From contig JAPEHQ010000013.1 of NCBI GenBank assembly GCA_027405735.1, positions 1,364,001 to 1,428,000 on the forward strand: 64,000 nucleotides of DNA. Direction: 5' to 3'. The DNA comes from Mucor racemosus. Its lineage: Eukaryota; Mucoromycota; Mucoromycetes; Mucorales; Mucoraceae. The notes below the pieces were generated by a model. That model did no database searches, was not told the DNA's origin, and saw only the letters and a program-made list of their open reading frames with translations. How positions within the stretch are numbered: position 1 is the stretch's first letter; each line of letters begins with the position of its first letter. Both the position numbers and the translations under genes were made by a program. Shown in pieces: positions 36,930 through 48,292 of this stretch.

Positions 36930-38210
36930 ATATCATAAGATGGGCTGATGATAATACGTTTGATATTACTGTAGATTGAACCAGTCAATTTGATTTATCT
37001 GATTTGAATGCAAATATCGAGAAACCATTTGTAAGTACTACTTAAGCTGTTTCTGGTAAAGCATTGAATAAATAGGCTTGGGATAAAAAGAGTAAAAAGG
37101 TGGTAATAGGTTCTTCCAGTGACGATGGCCAAGTTGTTTATGTTTATTATGGTTTATGATATTGGAGAGGTAAGACTAAAACTCAATGTAAATCTTCTTT
37201 AACGCAACAATTATAAAGACTAATATTATCATCAAATAAACTACCACACAATATTAACATGTATAATAAAGTTTTACAGTAATAAGCTTGAATCAAATGG
37301 GTGCAGCATCGTAAATCCTTGAAAAAGTTCTCCAGTATTATAAAATCTCTTATTTTTAAGACTTACAAGGTTTATAAGCGGAATATTAATTTAAAAAATT
37401 AGTCTTCTCCAGATCATCAATTTTGACATTTTCCGTTTTTTTTTTTCTTATTTTGCAGATTTAGAGTTAATTATTCTCCAATTATAAAAGCAAAAAATGT
37501 ACACATATACAATATTTAGCGCTCTATTTGCTCAATAAAAAATAGCAAACATTTTTATTGCAAAATATTACATGAAAATCCTTTAATCAAAAAACCGTTT
37601 TTCGGGCAAAAGTGCAAAATTTCATTACTTAACATTTAATATTAAACTTTTATAAAATGTGTATTAGCTATGGCTACAATTTTCTCTCACAATGTAGTAT
37701 ATTTAAACGTTGATTTTGGTATCAAAAATTGATTTTTTTGTTTTTTGATCAAAATCATGAGCGTTGGTAAGGATAAAATGAGCCCCGAAAATGTCCGCTA
37801 CAAAATCTGAATTTTCAGACCGTACATGGTTAAATATAAGAAAAGTTTAAAGAAAGTACCTTTTTATTTAAAATCTAGATATATTATGCCATACTATAAA
37901 AGATTTAGCCTTTCAATCTTGCTATACTCAATTAGGGCATCGCTCTACGGGCTCGCTTTTGAAATATTTTAATAAATGTATGATATGACAGACGGTTTTT
38001 CTAGTAGAAAATTTTATGTTTCTATTATAGTAACAGATATTGCTTATTTTGCTTAGTTTATAGTTCAGGCGCTGTAGTGCTGCTTTATATAAATACGCAT
38101 GCTAACATAATGGACTAATATTTTTAGTGTAGGTACGTAGCAGCCTATATTAAAGACTGATATCTTTATTTAACTGCATTTCAAGATCAAACGTCATTAT
38201 TTACTAAGAA
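36930..38210 (-). repeat. R1 repeat, copy 2 (inverted)
   Basis: Reverse-complement copy of the R1 body, e.g. 'ggataaaatgagccccgaaa' and 'tatgacagacggtttttct'. Together with copy 1 it forms a large inverted arrangement with the dynein-derived ends facing each other across about 0.75 kb. The far end is shortened relative to copies 3 and 4. Confidence 0.8.
36942..37170 (+). pseudogene. Dynein intermediate chain fragment in R1 copy 2
   Basis: The plus-strand frame reads WADDNTFDITVD, stop, TSQFDLSDLNANIEKPFVST, stop, AVSGKALNK, stop, AWDKKSKKVVIGSS, then a partly duplicated VYVYD..GE segment followed by gaggtaag. The order FDLWxLNxxxExPxVST..GxALNKLxWDxxGKKxxIGSSDGxVYVYDxGE is the C-terminal blade of dynein intermediate chain. 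Several stops and small insertions show it is dead. Confidence 0.82.
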
Positions 38211-38762
38211 GGGAAAATATAAATACCTTTATATGAAGTGTTATAGGATGTTATGATAAATGCAGCATTACACCATTCAAGCAATTTATCAAAATACAAA
38301 AGACACTAGGGTGGTAAGACGTATTAGACACAAATTTAGCGTAGTACATAATTTTCATTATGCATAAAAGTATGAGTTGCATCCATGCAATCATATGCGT
38401 TGGATTTTTCATAGTACATTGTACACATTACGTATGGTAAAATGATAAATTTGTATCGGCTTTCCTTGATTTATACAGTATACATCATGGAAGCATCAAT
38501 AACGAGATCCTAAGCAAACATTTATAGCAAATAACAAATAACATACAATAATAAATAAATTCAAAAAAATACTAAATAATAAGCATCACAAAACAACCAT
38601 TTTTATTATTCAAAAAAGAAATTTTCATTTACAATTTCAATATAAAACGCATATTGTTAATTCTGAATGTTTATATTATTGCTATAATATATATGATAGG
38701 TAAATCAATCAACAATGTTAAAATAGTCCCTCACTCTTATTCTCTTTAAACTAATTGATTAC
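38211..38762. other. AT-rich spacer before the 3.9-kb element
   Basis: No gene or repeat with a match elsewhere in the window was recognised. Confidence 0.4.
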
Positions 38763-39290
38763 TGTCGTATATTTTCAGGTTTGATAAATAATACTTAAAA
38801 AGAGAATACAATTAAAGGAGAACGAGTAATGAACCAGTTCTTTGACTGTATAATGAAAACAAGATATCATTTATTTAGATATAAAAGTATGGCATTTTAT
38901 ATTGATTTGACATTGAGATGCTAAGATGTAATTTAAGGCACTATTGAACCATTAGATCGGTTTGATAGTATTCTATGGATTGAAATAAATCAATTATAAT
39001 TTAACCGTTTTTGCAGAGCTTGTGAGTTGCCTTGTTTTAATGTTGCGTTAAATGTGGTTGGATGTTGATTTAATAGCTACTTGATGGATTAACCGCTGGG
39101 ATAAAATAATATGGTGTCATAATTGAGGTCCATGCGTTTTTAGTAATTACTGGATTAAACGTAGTACGCTAGAAGTTTTGTATATTCGATATCGAGACTT
39201 TGTACTTCAATACACGTCGTAGTCAATAGATTGTAAGATGTATTGATACTGTAGAAGGTGATAACGTGTGATACTAGGTGACATACAACA
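38763..39290 (+). repeat. R2 direct repeat, left copy
   Basis: Begins tgtcgtatattttcagg and ends acatacaaca. By eye roughly nine in ten positions agree with the right copy, and the second half is almost identical. A short frame on the minus strand occurs in both copies but has no recognisable domain. Confidence 0.88.
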
Positions 39291-41505
39291 CACATGGGCA
39301 CAACAAAAGAAACTGCATACGAGCACAACGAAAAGCTTGTATGCGCAGGATTAAAGATTCTGTCCGTGTGCATGACATTAATTCCATGATAGTAGAAGAA
39401 TTGCCCATAAGCATATCATTACCCCTATTTGTGTATCATAATAGAATCTGACCATGAGCATAATGAGTTGATTGTATGGGCACAGATTGGTTTGTACATA
39501 AGCATCGTGCCGTTCTCAAAATTTCATTGCATTTTTTACTAGAATGTGGTTTTAAATTACATTTGCTTTCATTAATATACATTACAGATAATACAGTTCA
39601 ATACATTGTTGTTGTAGAGCAATAAATGCAACTGCCAATATATTTATAATTATTATTATCATTTGTAAATGTGTTTAGAGCTATAACTTTTGTAGCAACA
39701 ATAGTTTTTGCTCGAGCATAAACTTAAATAACACTTTCTACTTAAATTTATTTGCAAACCAAATCTAAGGTTATAAATGTTACTTTATCACACATAAAAT
39801 TTAAACAAATTAACCTTCTTTAAATTTAATACCTTAGTTTACGATTGTCAGCTGTAAGAAGATTTGTTTTCAAAGATAGCTACGATCAAAACTATGACTA
39901 TTATTAGCAAAGACATCAGATTATTCTTTTTTTGTGTTTCTATATTATTTGAAATGGTATCACTTTTCTGGAACATTTTGTGGTTCTGTAGCCAGTTCTA
40001 GCTTTTCATTGAGCAGATATAAATATCATTGCCTTCAAATTAATCTTGTAATCACAAAATACGTCCAACAATACAGTAGTAAATAATAATGATATTTAAT
40101 CTTAGAATGCGGTTAAATGAAAATATCAGTCCTTAATATAGGCTGCTACCTATAATATTAAAAAATTAGTCCCTTATGTTAGCATGCTTATTTAGATAAA
40201 AGAAAAAAATACCAACTTGATAATGGTCTGATATACCTTATCAAACAGCGAATATATTCTTAGAATAATACAAAACAAAAAGAGAGAAACAACACACTTA
40301 GAAAAGGACTTTCAAGGCTTTGCATTATTCAGAGCAATTAAAACCCTGCTAAATTGCACATTTCAGCCAATGTAAAAGCAGCATTACAGCGCATCAACCC
40401 ATAAACTAAACAACATAGGCAATATCTGTTATCATAGAAACATGCATTTTTCTACCAGAAAAACCGTCTGTCATATCATAGATTCGTTGAAAAATTGCAA
40501 AAGCGAGCCCGTAGAGCAACGCCGTAATTGAGCATAGCAAGATTGAACGACTAAATCTTTTATACTATGGTACAATATATCTAAACCTTAAATAAAAAGG
40601 TGCTTTTTTTTAACTTTTCTTATATTTAACCACATGCGGTCTGAAAATTCAGTTTTTGTAGCGGACATTTTCGGGGCTCATTTTATCCTTACCAACGCTC
40701 ATGATTTTGATCAAAAAACAGAAAAATCAATTTTTGATACCAAAATCAACGTTTAAATATACTACATTGTGAGAGAAAATTGTAGCTATAGTTAATACAC
40801 ATTTTATAAAAGCTTAATATTAAATATTAAGTAATGAAAATTTATACTTTTGGCCCAAAAACGGAATTTTGATTAAAGGATTTTCATGTAATATTTTGCA
40901 ATGAAAATGTTTGTTATTTTTGATTGAGCAAATAGAGCGCTAAAGTCTGTATATGTATATATTTTTTATTTTTATAATTGGTAGTATAATTAACTCTAAA
41001 TTTGAAAAACCAGAAAAAAAAAATTAAAAAATGCCAAAATTGATGATCTGGACAAAAATAATTTTCTAAATTAATATTCCGCTTATAAGCCTTGTAAGTC
41101 TTAAAAATAAGAGATTTTATAATACTTTAGAAATTTCTCAAGGATTTACGATGCTGCACCCACTTGATTCAAGCTTATTACTGTAGAAATTTATACATGT
41201 TAATATTGTGTGGTAGTTTATTCGATGATAGTATAGTCTTACTTTATAATTACTGCGCTAAAGGTAATTTACATTGAGTTTTAGTCTTACCTCTCCAATA
41301 TCATAAACATAAACATGGCCATCACTGGAACCTATTATTACTGCCTTTTTGCCCTCTGTGTCCCAAGCCAATTTATTCACTGCCATGCTTCACCAGAACC
41401 AACTTAAGTACTTACAAATGATTCCTCCGCATTTGCATTAAAATTTCATAAATCAAATTAACTGATTCCATCTACAACAGTATCAAACGTATCATCAGCC
41501 CGCCT
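39291..41505 (+). repeat. R1 repeat, copy 3
   Basis: Long copy that aligns with 61598-63735 almost throughout, from 'gggcacaacaaaagaaac' through 'cagcattacagcgcatcaac' to the dynein-derived end. No coding frame is shared with copy 4 apart from the dynein relic. The left part is rich in short direct and inverted motifs such as gagcacaa and ttgtgccc. Confidence 0.88.
41293..41505 (-). pseudogene. Dynein intermediate chain fragment in R1 copy 3
   Basis: The minus strand reads ADDTFDTVVDGIS, stop, FDL, stop, NFNANAEESFVST, stop, VGSGEA, then after a small shift AVNKLAWDTEGKKAV and SSDGHVYVYDIGE, ending gag followed by gtaaga. The last blade of dynein intermediate chain is the best interpretation. 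The gtaaga donor retained after the GE codons suggests DNA-level capture rather than a processed cDNA. Confidence 0.85.
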
Positions 41506-42130
41506 TATGATAAATGCCAATCTAAAATGAGAAACATCTAATTGTCATTATTATAAGCTATAAAAAACTTAATTTTTAATAATACAGCAATCAGTAAATA
41601 AAAAACAAGACGCTACTAATATCATATGGTGAATATTTAACATCTACGTAAGCTTGATAAAGTATGCTTTTAAAGCCCTTTTAAAAATCCTGAGGCAAAT
41701 ACAACATCTTGGTCCTGTAATTTCTATCCATCAAAACGCTGCAATTTTCAATGCATAATAAATGCACCATCTTTTATCAATCTTGACCTCATTGTACATT
41801 GGGTATCAGTTTTTTACCAGTTGTATTTTCTCTAATTCATTAATATTCAGTCATATTTAAGGATAATTATTTGTAGCATTACCAAAAAAAAAAGAAAAGA
41901 GTAAATGCTTCAAGAGTTTTCTACATATTAAATTATGCAATTTAGTAGCAATAATTGCACTTAATTATGCTTTTTGAGCCTATTAATGTTAATCAAAATA
42001 ATTAGTCATTACGGCCACCTGTGCTGCACAAGATTATTTTGTTGTGGTGCCCATTAGGTGCGCTGCACACTATAGCCTGAGCTGTTGTGCTCACTGAATA
42101 TGGCTAAAAAAAAGATAACAAGGTGCACAT
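41506..42130. repeat. Interior right end of the 3.9-kb element
   Basis: The stretch 42005-42130 (from 'acggccacctgtgctgc' to 'ggctaaaaaaaagataaca' and 'ggtgcacat') matches 61528-61605, the sequence directly preceding the main R1 body in copy 4. The part 41617-41690 shares 'atcatatggtgaatatt' and neighbouring blocks with 5836-5870 near the F-box gene. The rest has no match in the window. Confidence 0.65.
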
Positions 42131-42663
42131 TATCGTATATTTTCAGGTTTGATAAATAATACTTAAAAAAGAATACAATTAAAAAGGAATCAGTAATGCA
42201 TCAGTTCTTCAACTGTATAATAAAAACAAGACATTGTTTATTAGATATAAAAGTATGGCATTTTATATTGATTTGACATTGAAATACTAAGATGTAATTT
42301 AAGGCACTATTGAAACATTAGATCGGTTTGATAATAATCCATGGATTGAAATGGATCAATTATAGTTTAACCGTTCTTGCAGAGCTTGTGAGTTGCCTTG
42401 TTTTAATGTTGCATTAAATGTGGTTGAATGTTGATTTAATAGCTACTTGATGGATTAACCGCTGGGATAAAATAATATGGTGTCATAATTGAGGTCCATG
42501 CGTTTTTAGTAATTACTGGATTAAACGTAGTACGCTAGAAGTTTCGTATATTCGATATCGAGACTTTGTACTTCAATACACGTCGTAGTCAATAGATTGT
42601 AAGATGTATCGATACTGTGAAAGGCGGTAACGGGTAACGTGTGATACTAGGTGGCATACAACA
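42131..42663 (+). repeat. R2 direct repeat, right copy
   Basis: Begins tatcgtatattttcagg and ends gcatacaaca. Differs from the left copy by scattered substitutions, many of them G/A or C/T, and a few short indels. Confidence 0.88.
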
Positions 42664-45600
42664 ATCACTTTCAAAAAAAACGCTAGGTAGCCTGCATGTA
42701 AATCTATATTGAACCATCTCCCCTTACAGTTAATAACAACAACAAGCACATACAAGACAAAGTTAATGGGTCTCATGACAGCTTATTACTCCTCCATGTA
42801 TATAGCTAAATAAGCAGTTTTTCAAAGTAGATACGTTCAACAAAAAAAAATCTATATACATAAGACATTCTTTGTTGTTATCAAAAACCAAACTGTCAAT
42901 CAATAGCCATTTATATGTCCAAATAAGTTTTTAAAATAAATGAATACTGCGACACTATTATATGACAATCTTGAACTGATATTAACTCAAATCTACTAAA
43001 AGATCTATACTTAAGGATCTATATACACAAATAATCTTCAGACATTATATATCACAGTTACACATCAGATGCAGGCTTAAGATCTGGCATCACGACTCAA
43101 TATAATTATACAGAGCAAAACGTACATTGAAAGTCAACAGAATTCAGTACATTAAAAACAAAAATCATATTATATCTTTCTCATCCAGCTCTATTTAATA
43201 ACAATCAGAAATGGTGCAGATCTTAATAATTGAAAAACCTTCTCTAAAAAATATATATTAGCAAAAAAATATATAATTCGAATGCCACCATCATCATGTA
43301 TCCATTATCCTTTTTAATTTTCATTCGGAAATTGCCCTTGTCACATCGTATAATGCTGAAAAATAGAAGAATCTTTACTTTTGATTTATTTATATCTCTA
43401 CCGATTACATATATTTTACAAACCATTATTATACACCGAATTAAAAATGCATATTGGAAAAGTAGTTACGTTACATTTAAAAGCCTGGTAAAAGCGTTTC
43501 ACATCTGCAATAACCAGAGATGCCAAATTTTTCAAATAATTGGTCATTCGCAAATTTCCAGTAAACAGTATTATGTCTTTTTTCAAGCTATATTTTATAA
43601 TACCTCGGTTTGATGCAAATGTACAGCTTTATTTGCACTATTTGTCTTTATTGTAGTAAGCGTATTTTGGATGGAGTAACTTTACATTATACCGAATGAT
43701 ATATCATAAGTTTACCCAGATGTAGAAATCCAGGAACAACTATTGAAATCCAACATGGCATGACATTTAGTAACTCATACTAAATGTCATACATAACCAC
43801 TAGCATTAACAGCGACTATCAGGAACATTCAGGAACAATCCGTAGCAATGAAACATAAGCAATCCTACATCTTATTCAAATGATACAATCACAGATTCCC
43901 AATTCCACAGATTCCATTGTATATGATTTGTTCCCAAATCATATCAAGTACCTCAATACCCGGCAATTCATTAATAATATTGATAATCATATAACCATTT
44001 AGAAAACATATAAATACGAAGCATCAATGAATTAATAAAATGTATCTTTTAGCAGAGTATTTTTATATTAATATCTTTTGATATAACACCGAAATCTTTA
44101 AAAATCAGCTAGATGAGTAATCATTTTTATTAATTAAAACTTGAAATGTGGAGGCTCTTGCAGGTCTTCATTTTTAAAAATACAAAATGTGCAGCATTTT
44201 CTTGTTTATTTGCATTATTTTGCTGCATTCTAGCTACAATTTTGATCAAATAATGATGCATTATCTCTAAATTTATAAAAATTGACTAAATGACTAATGA
44301 TTTTAATCACTCCAAAACTAAACATTAAAGCATTTCCATTTCAGTTTTTTTGGTACTGCAATGTGAGGAAAATGTGTCGCTTTCATTTCCAGCGTTTTCC
44401 TTAATTGTAGCTGCATTTTCCATGGAGTAATGACAGATATACCATCGGAAAACATCCTCATAAAATGGTTCAAATGACGGGAGCCACTAATATTGCTTGA
44501 AGTTTGAAAGAGCGTCAATTTTTCTGGGCTATAAATCAGCCAATTATATCGTTCTATCAAAATCTCGAAAAAAAATTTAATGTCTTGTTTCAAAAATCGA
44601 CACTCTCGGACTTTAAATGAAATTGCACGCTTTAAGCTGTAGTCTATTTTTAAGCTGTAGTCTATTTTTAAGCTGTAAATGTGCAAGATACTGGAAATTA
44701 GGAAATGTTTCCAATATTTGACAAAAAACTGTATATTTACCGTCACCTGACCATTAAATGGTCTTTGTAGCTCATCCAATTCTGCATTAATTTACGGTTT
44801 TAAATAAAACATTTTGCTCTCAAATTGTTTCATAAATACAGATTTTTTGTGCACCACAGCTTTGCATTTAAGTCAACTATCTTTCATCAAACCTTAATTT
44901 ATCTATAACTCGATGAAGAATTTATGTTTTTTGAAGATTCAAAAACCATCTAGTAGATAAAGTTGCGTAAAATGTGTTGGCTATTTATTGCGGATTATTA
45001 GTAGGTTAGTTTATTCAAGAAACAAAGGTTCTTCATTTTCTAGTATTTATTTACTTACAGTTACTTAAATCAATATTTAAAACCTAAACTTTTTTGAGAA
45101 ATAAATTCAAAGCACATTGCACTACTATACACGACAGCATTGGTCATGTATAAGCACAACATTTAACTATTAAATTCGGTGTCCTCATTTCCGTATAAGC
45201 TGATTTCACAGATTTAGGGCGCTATTTCTAATTTCAAATTGTCTATTTAGCAAAAAATTCCATTTGGGAAAAGGGTGCTCTTGATCCGTACGATTTATCT
45301 AGGTAATCCATGGGATACTATAAAATTATTTAGTACTGGCTAATGTTATAGCTGTAGTATATTTTGAAACTTGCAGCCCATTTGAATCAATATTTATTGA
45401 TCATTACAAGCATTTTTCCCGTTCCTTCAATTTTTTCAAGCAGGGGAAGAGAGGTTTCTTGTCGGAAATGATGGTATACTTCTTCAAAAATAGCTGTTAG
45501 CTAATGAAATCAAGATATGTTCTTTTTATATCAACTAACCACTATGTATCAAGTACAACTTCAAAATTCAAATTTGAACCATTATTTGATTTTATAAAAA

Positions 45601-46599
45601 ATTTCAGAATATCTGAAACAGCCCATACTATAAATAGATTAATCAAGTACGAGTGCAGTAAATGACGAAGGTATTTACTAAAATAAAAAAAATATAAAAA
45701 ATAAAAGCAGTAGAAATACAATTATAATCAGCTAAAGTTTTTATTACAAAAGATTTTTGAAGATTCAAAATAATTGAAAAAGTATGAGGGTATTTATAGT
45801 GATTTGGAGAGCTTGGATACTATCAGACTTGAATGGATGTATATTTAGTAATCTTCCAGTTTTGAGTACATTATTGTTATTGATTTGATATTTTTAAGGG
45901 GTAAATTATGTAGAACATTGACCATAAGGGATTGTATGTCAAGTATGACAATATCGACCTTTTGGGAAATGTTTGCTTTGTTTATTTTTGTTATATCTAT
46001 TTTAAGTAACCTTGATTTTTAAGGGGTAGTTTTTATATGCTTGAATCTTATTTATATTGATAGTGCAACTTCAATATAGATGAGTAGTTGACTAAATTGT
46101 TATCTTTATTTATTATAATTACTGATTTGGATAGAATATATATGTCATTTGTGAAATTGATTGCGCCGTGATCAAGAATGGTATCATCTACACGACATGT
46201 ATGGTTCAAAAAGGTATTTCATATTTTTAACATGCCTTTGTTATTATGTTCAATTGAAGCGTTTCTTTATTATTGTTGTTCACATTTCAGGTGGCATCAT
46301 ATTTTTATGAGCGACACTTGGAAATTAGGTCATTTTATTGTTATCAAGCGTTTTTAGTATGTAATTTCACTGCACGAGGGAATTGTAATTTTCGGCAGAA
46401 AGTAATACTGCATGTCATTTGTTGAATCATGAAATTAGAACCAATAGAGCTATTAGTAGCATTAAAAACTAACTATATCAAGTATACTGTGCATGGATAT
46501 AGATACTTCTATGAAAACAAACAGACGTCGTTCTTTAAAATTTTTAAAAAATCTCGCAATAGTGATCCTGGAAAATCCAAAACGAAAATGAGCATGTGA
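42664..46599. other. Gene-poor AT-rich region
   Basis: Nothing recognised except the ORF listed at 44318-44779. A 105-codon plus-strand frame at 43296-43613 has no domain and AT-driven composition. Short motifs near 43660 and 44420 resemble each other weakly. Confidence 0.45.
44318..44779 (-). CDS. Hypothetical ORF, 153 codons
   Basis: Starts with ATG (MDELQRPFNGQVTVNIQFF) and ends KKLKWKCFNV. It contains a short tandem repeat, SLKIDYSLKIDYSLK, encoded by an 18-bp DNA repeat near 44633-44680. Composition is more balanced than the AT-rich surroundings, but no domain is recognised and there is no clear intron. It may be a fragment of a mobile-element gene or a chance frame. Confidence 0.25.
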   Translation of the reverse strand: MDELQRPFNGQVTVNIQFFVKYWKHFLISSILHIYSLKIDYSLKIDYSLKRAISFKVRECRFLKQDIKFFFEILIERYNWLIYSPEKLTLFQTSSNISGSRHLNHFMRMFSDGISVITPWKMQLQLRKTLEMKATHFPHIAVPKKLKWKCFNV

Positions 46600-46694
46600 G
46601 CTCTTTTAGCTCAGTTGGTTAGAGCGTCGTGCTTATAGTCTTCAACTATACCAGAGTCACGCGAAGGTCGCGAGTTCGATCCTCGCATAGAGCA
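46600..46694 (+). tRNA. tRNA-Ile (anticodon UAU) with 21-nt intron
   Basis: D stem gctc/gagc, anticodon stem tcgtg/cgcga and T stem gcgag/ctcgc with loop ttcgatc. The anticodon loop holds TAT, with an intron at 46638-46658 directly 3' of position 37, the standard place. The acceptor stem gctcttt/atagagc has one T-T mismatch at position 6. The discriminator base is A, and a run of T follows. UAU isoleucine tRNA with an intron is also the arrangement in yeast. Confidence 0.93.
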
Positions 46695-47121
46695 TTTTTT
46701 TCCTAAAATTCAGGATCTGTCGGAGTTGGAAATATTTGGAAGAAGAGTCTTGATTTTCACACTTTTGATTGATCCTGGCCTCGCTTAGCTTGTCATGACT
46801 CTAATTGAACAATTATCAATTTTTTTTAATCGAATATCTAAAGGAATCTATTAATATCAATCACGGCACAAGAAGTATATTTGTAATACTTGCATAGAAA
46901 AATGGCCGATGTATAAAATTAATCAAACTGAATGTCATGAGCAAGTGAGTTTGATTTGATACTAATATAAATATGATTAAACTGAGTATACCAAAAAAAA
47001 AAATAAAAGCTAGAAACAAGTGTTAATGTATCTTGAATTAACACAATACCTAGCACATAATATTACAGACCCAATATTCAAACTGTTTGAATAAAATTCA
47101 AAATATCTTGATTTATCAAGC

Positions 47122-47152
<31 letters not shown>

Positions 47153-48292
47153 GACAGATGTAATTTAATTAAATGTCTTTCTTGACATTGAATATTGACT
47201 ACCGAAAGCTGTCAAAGTTCATTGTTGTTTTGAAAAAACTCATCAAGACAAGTTCAATGCTGTTGTTTTATTAGAATACTATCAATCGTAGTGTAATTCA
47301 TTTTGTATTATAGAAAGATAAAACAAGATACATCTATAAAAAAAAATTGCTTCTAATCTATATCTCCATCCAATATTATTTTTTTCAATGACCGTTTATC
47401 CTCTTCTGGATATCGTCACATCCAATTACTAGGAAATGAAACTATACCTACTGTTAAATATCAAATTGCTGTAGTGAAAATCAAATAATATATTCAATTT
47501 GGAGTAAAGAATCAATTAGATTGTGTCTATATGAATCCAGCTTTGGGCTAAATAACCATTGCAGTATTTATTGTTACATCATACAAATAAATAAATAAAA
47601 TGATTTCAATGCACCAATGAATCCAGTTTTGTGGTTTTTTTTTTCTTTAACAATCTACTCTTTGAATTAATTGTGTAGAAATGTTTTAATTACGATTCTG
47701 ATATCAATATGAAACATTATTCTCAGGTGCAATTTCTGTCTGAAACTGTAATATTGATACGTTTTTACTAAAAAATAGATAATATTTTATACATTATATA
47801 GTAATGAGACAAAATGTCTTCATTGCCACAGTATCAGAGAATATTAAATAATTATATTTTAATATATACTTGGTATGCGCATGCGCTAATGTATAGAATG
47901 AAATGAACAAATATTTATTGTATCTATTGATTTAAAGTTGATAACCTACAATGATTCAATCTTCTCCAGATCTAAATGTTTGAATAGGCTCTGAAAGACT
48001 ATAAACCACATCGAAGCACCACTAACATGATACCAATTTCGTAATATTCGATATTTTAAACATGATATGAAATAAAGGGAGAGATCCCGAAATTTCAAAG
48101 TTCCTACATGATTATACTGAGCTTTTTATGCATTTAGAAATTCTTTTGATTATAGAATATCTTGATATTTAAATGAATATATCCAATTAATAAAGGAATT
48201 CAATCAAAATGTATTATATATAATGGAGGTTTCTATCGCATCATAAAAAAGTTTATTTGTTAATAAAAAAATATGTATATTTTTAGAGGAAA
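46695..48292. other. Intergenic AT-rich region
   Basis: No gene found. A run of about 30 T lies at 47126-47153. Otherwise unremarkable. Confidence 0.5.

Larger units (their letters stand above)
38763..42663 (+). mobile_element. LTR-like element, 3.9 kb, non-coding interior
   Basis: Two direct repeats of 528 and 533 bp bound the element. Both end in CA; the left one starts TG and the right one TA. The five bases outside are attac (left) and atcac (right), a near-perfect target duplication. The interior carries R1 copy 3 but no gag, protease, RT or integrase frame. No clear tRNA primer-binding site or purine tract was seen. Best reading: a non-autonomous LTR-type element or a segment duplicated through R2. 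See the findings for the circular permutation of its interior. Confidence 0.6.

Noticed and set aside
39155..39373. Minus-strand frame in left R2, with a counterpart at 42573-42776
   Set aside because: Both lie in the non-coding direct repeats; the translated sequences diverge after a short shared part and show no domain.
38763..42663. Autonomous LTR retrotransposon
   Set aside because: No gag, protease, reverse transcriptase or integrase frame and no clear primer-binding site in the interior.
43296..43613. 105-codon ORF
   Set aside because: Composition follows AT-rich DNA and no motif or homologous copy is visible.
47126..47153. Poly-T run as a retroposon tail
   Set aside because: No flanking duplication or element body found; A/T runs are common throughout this DNA.
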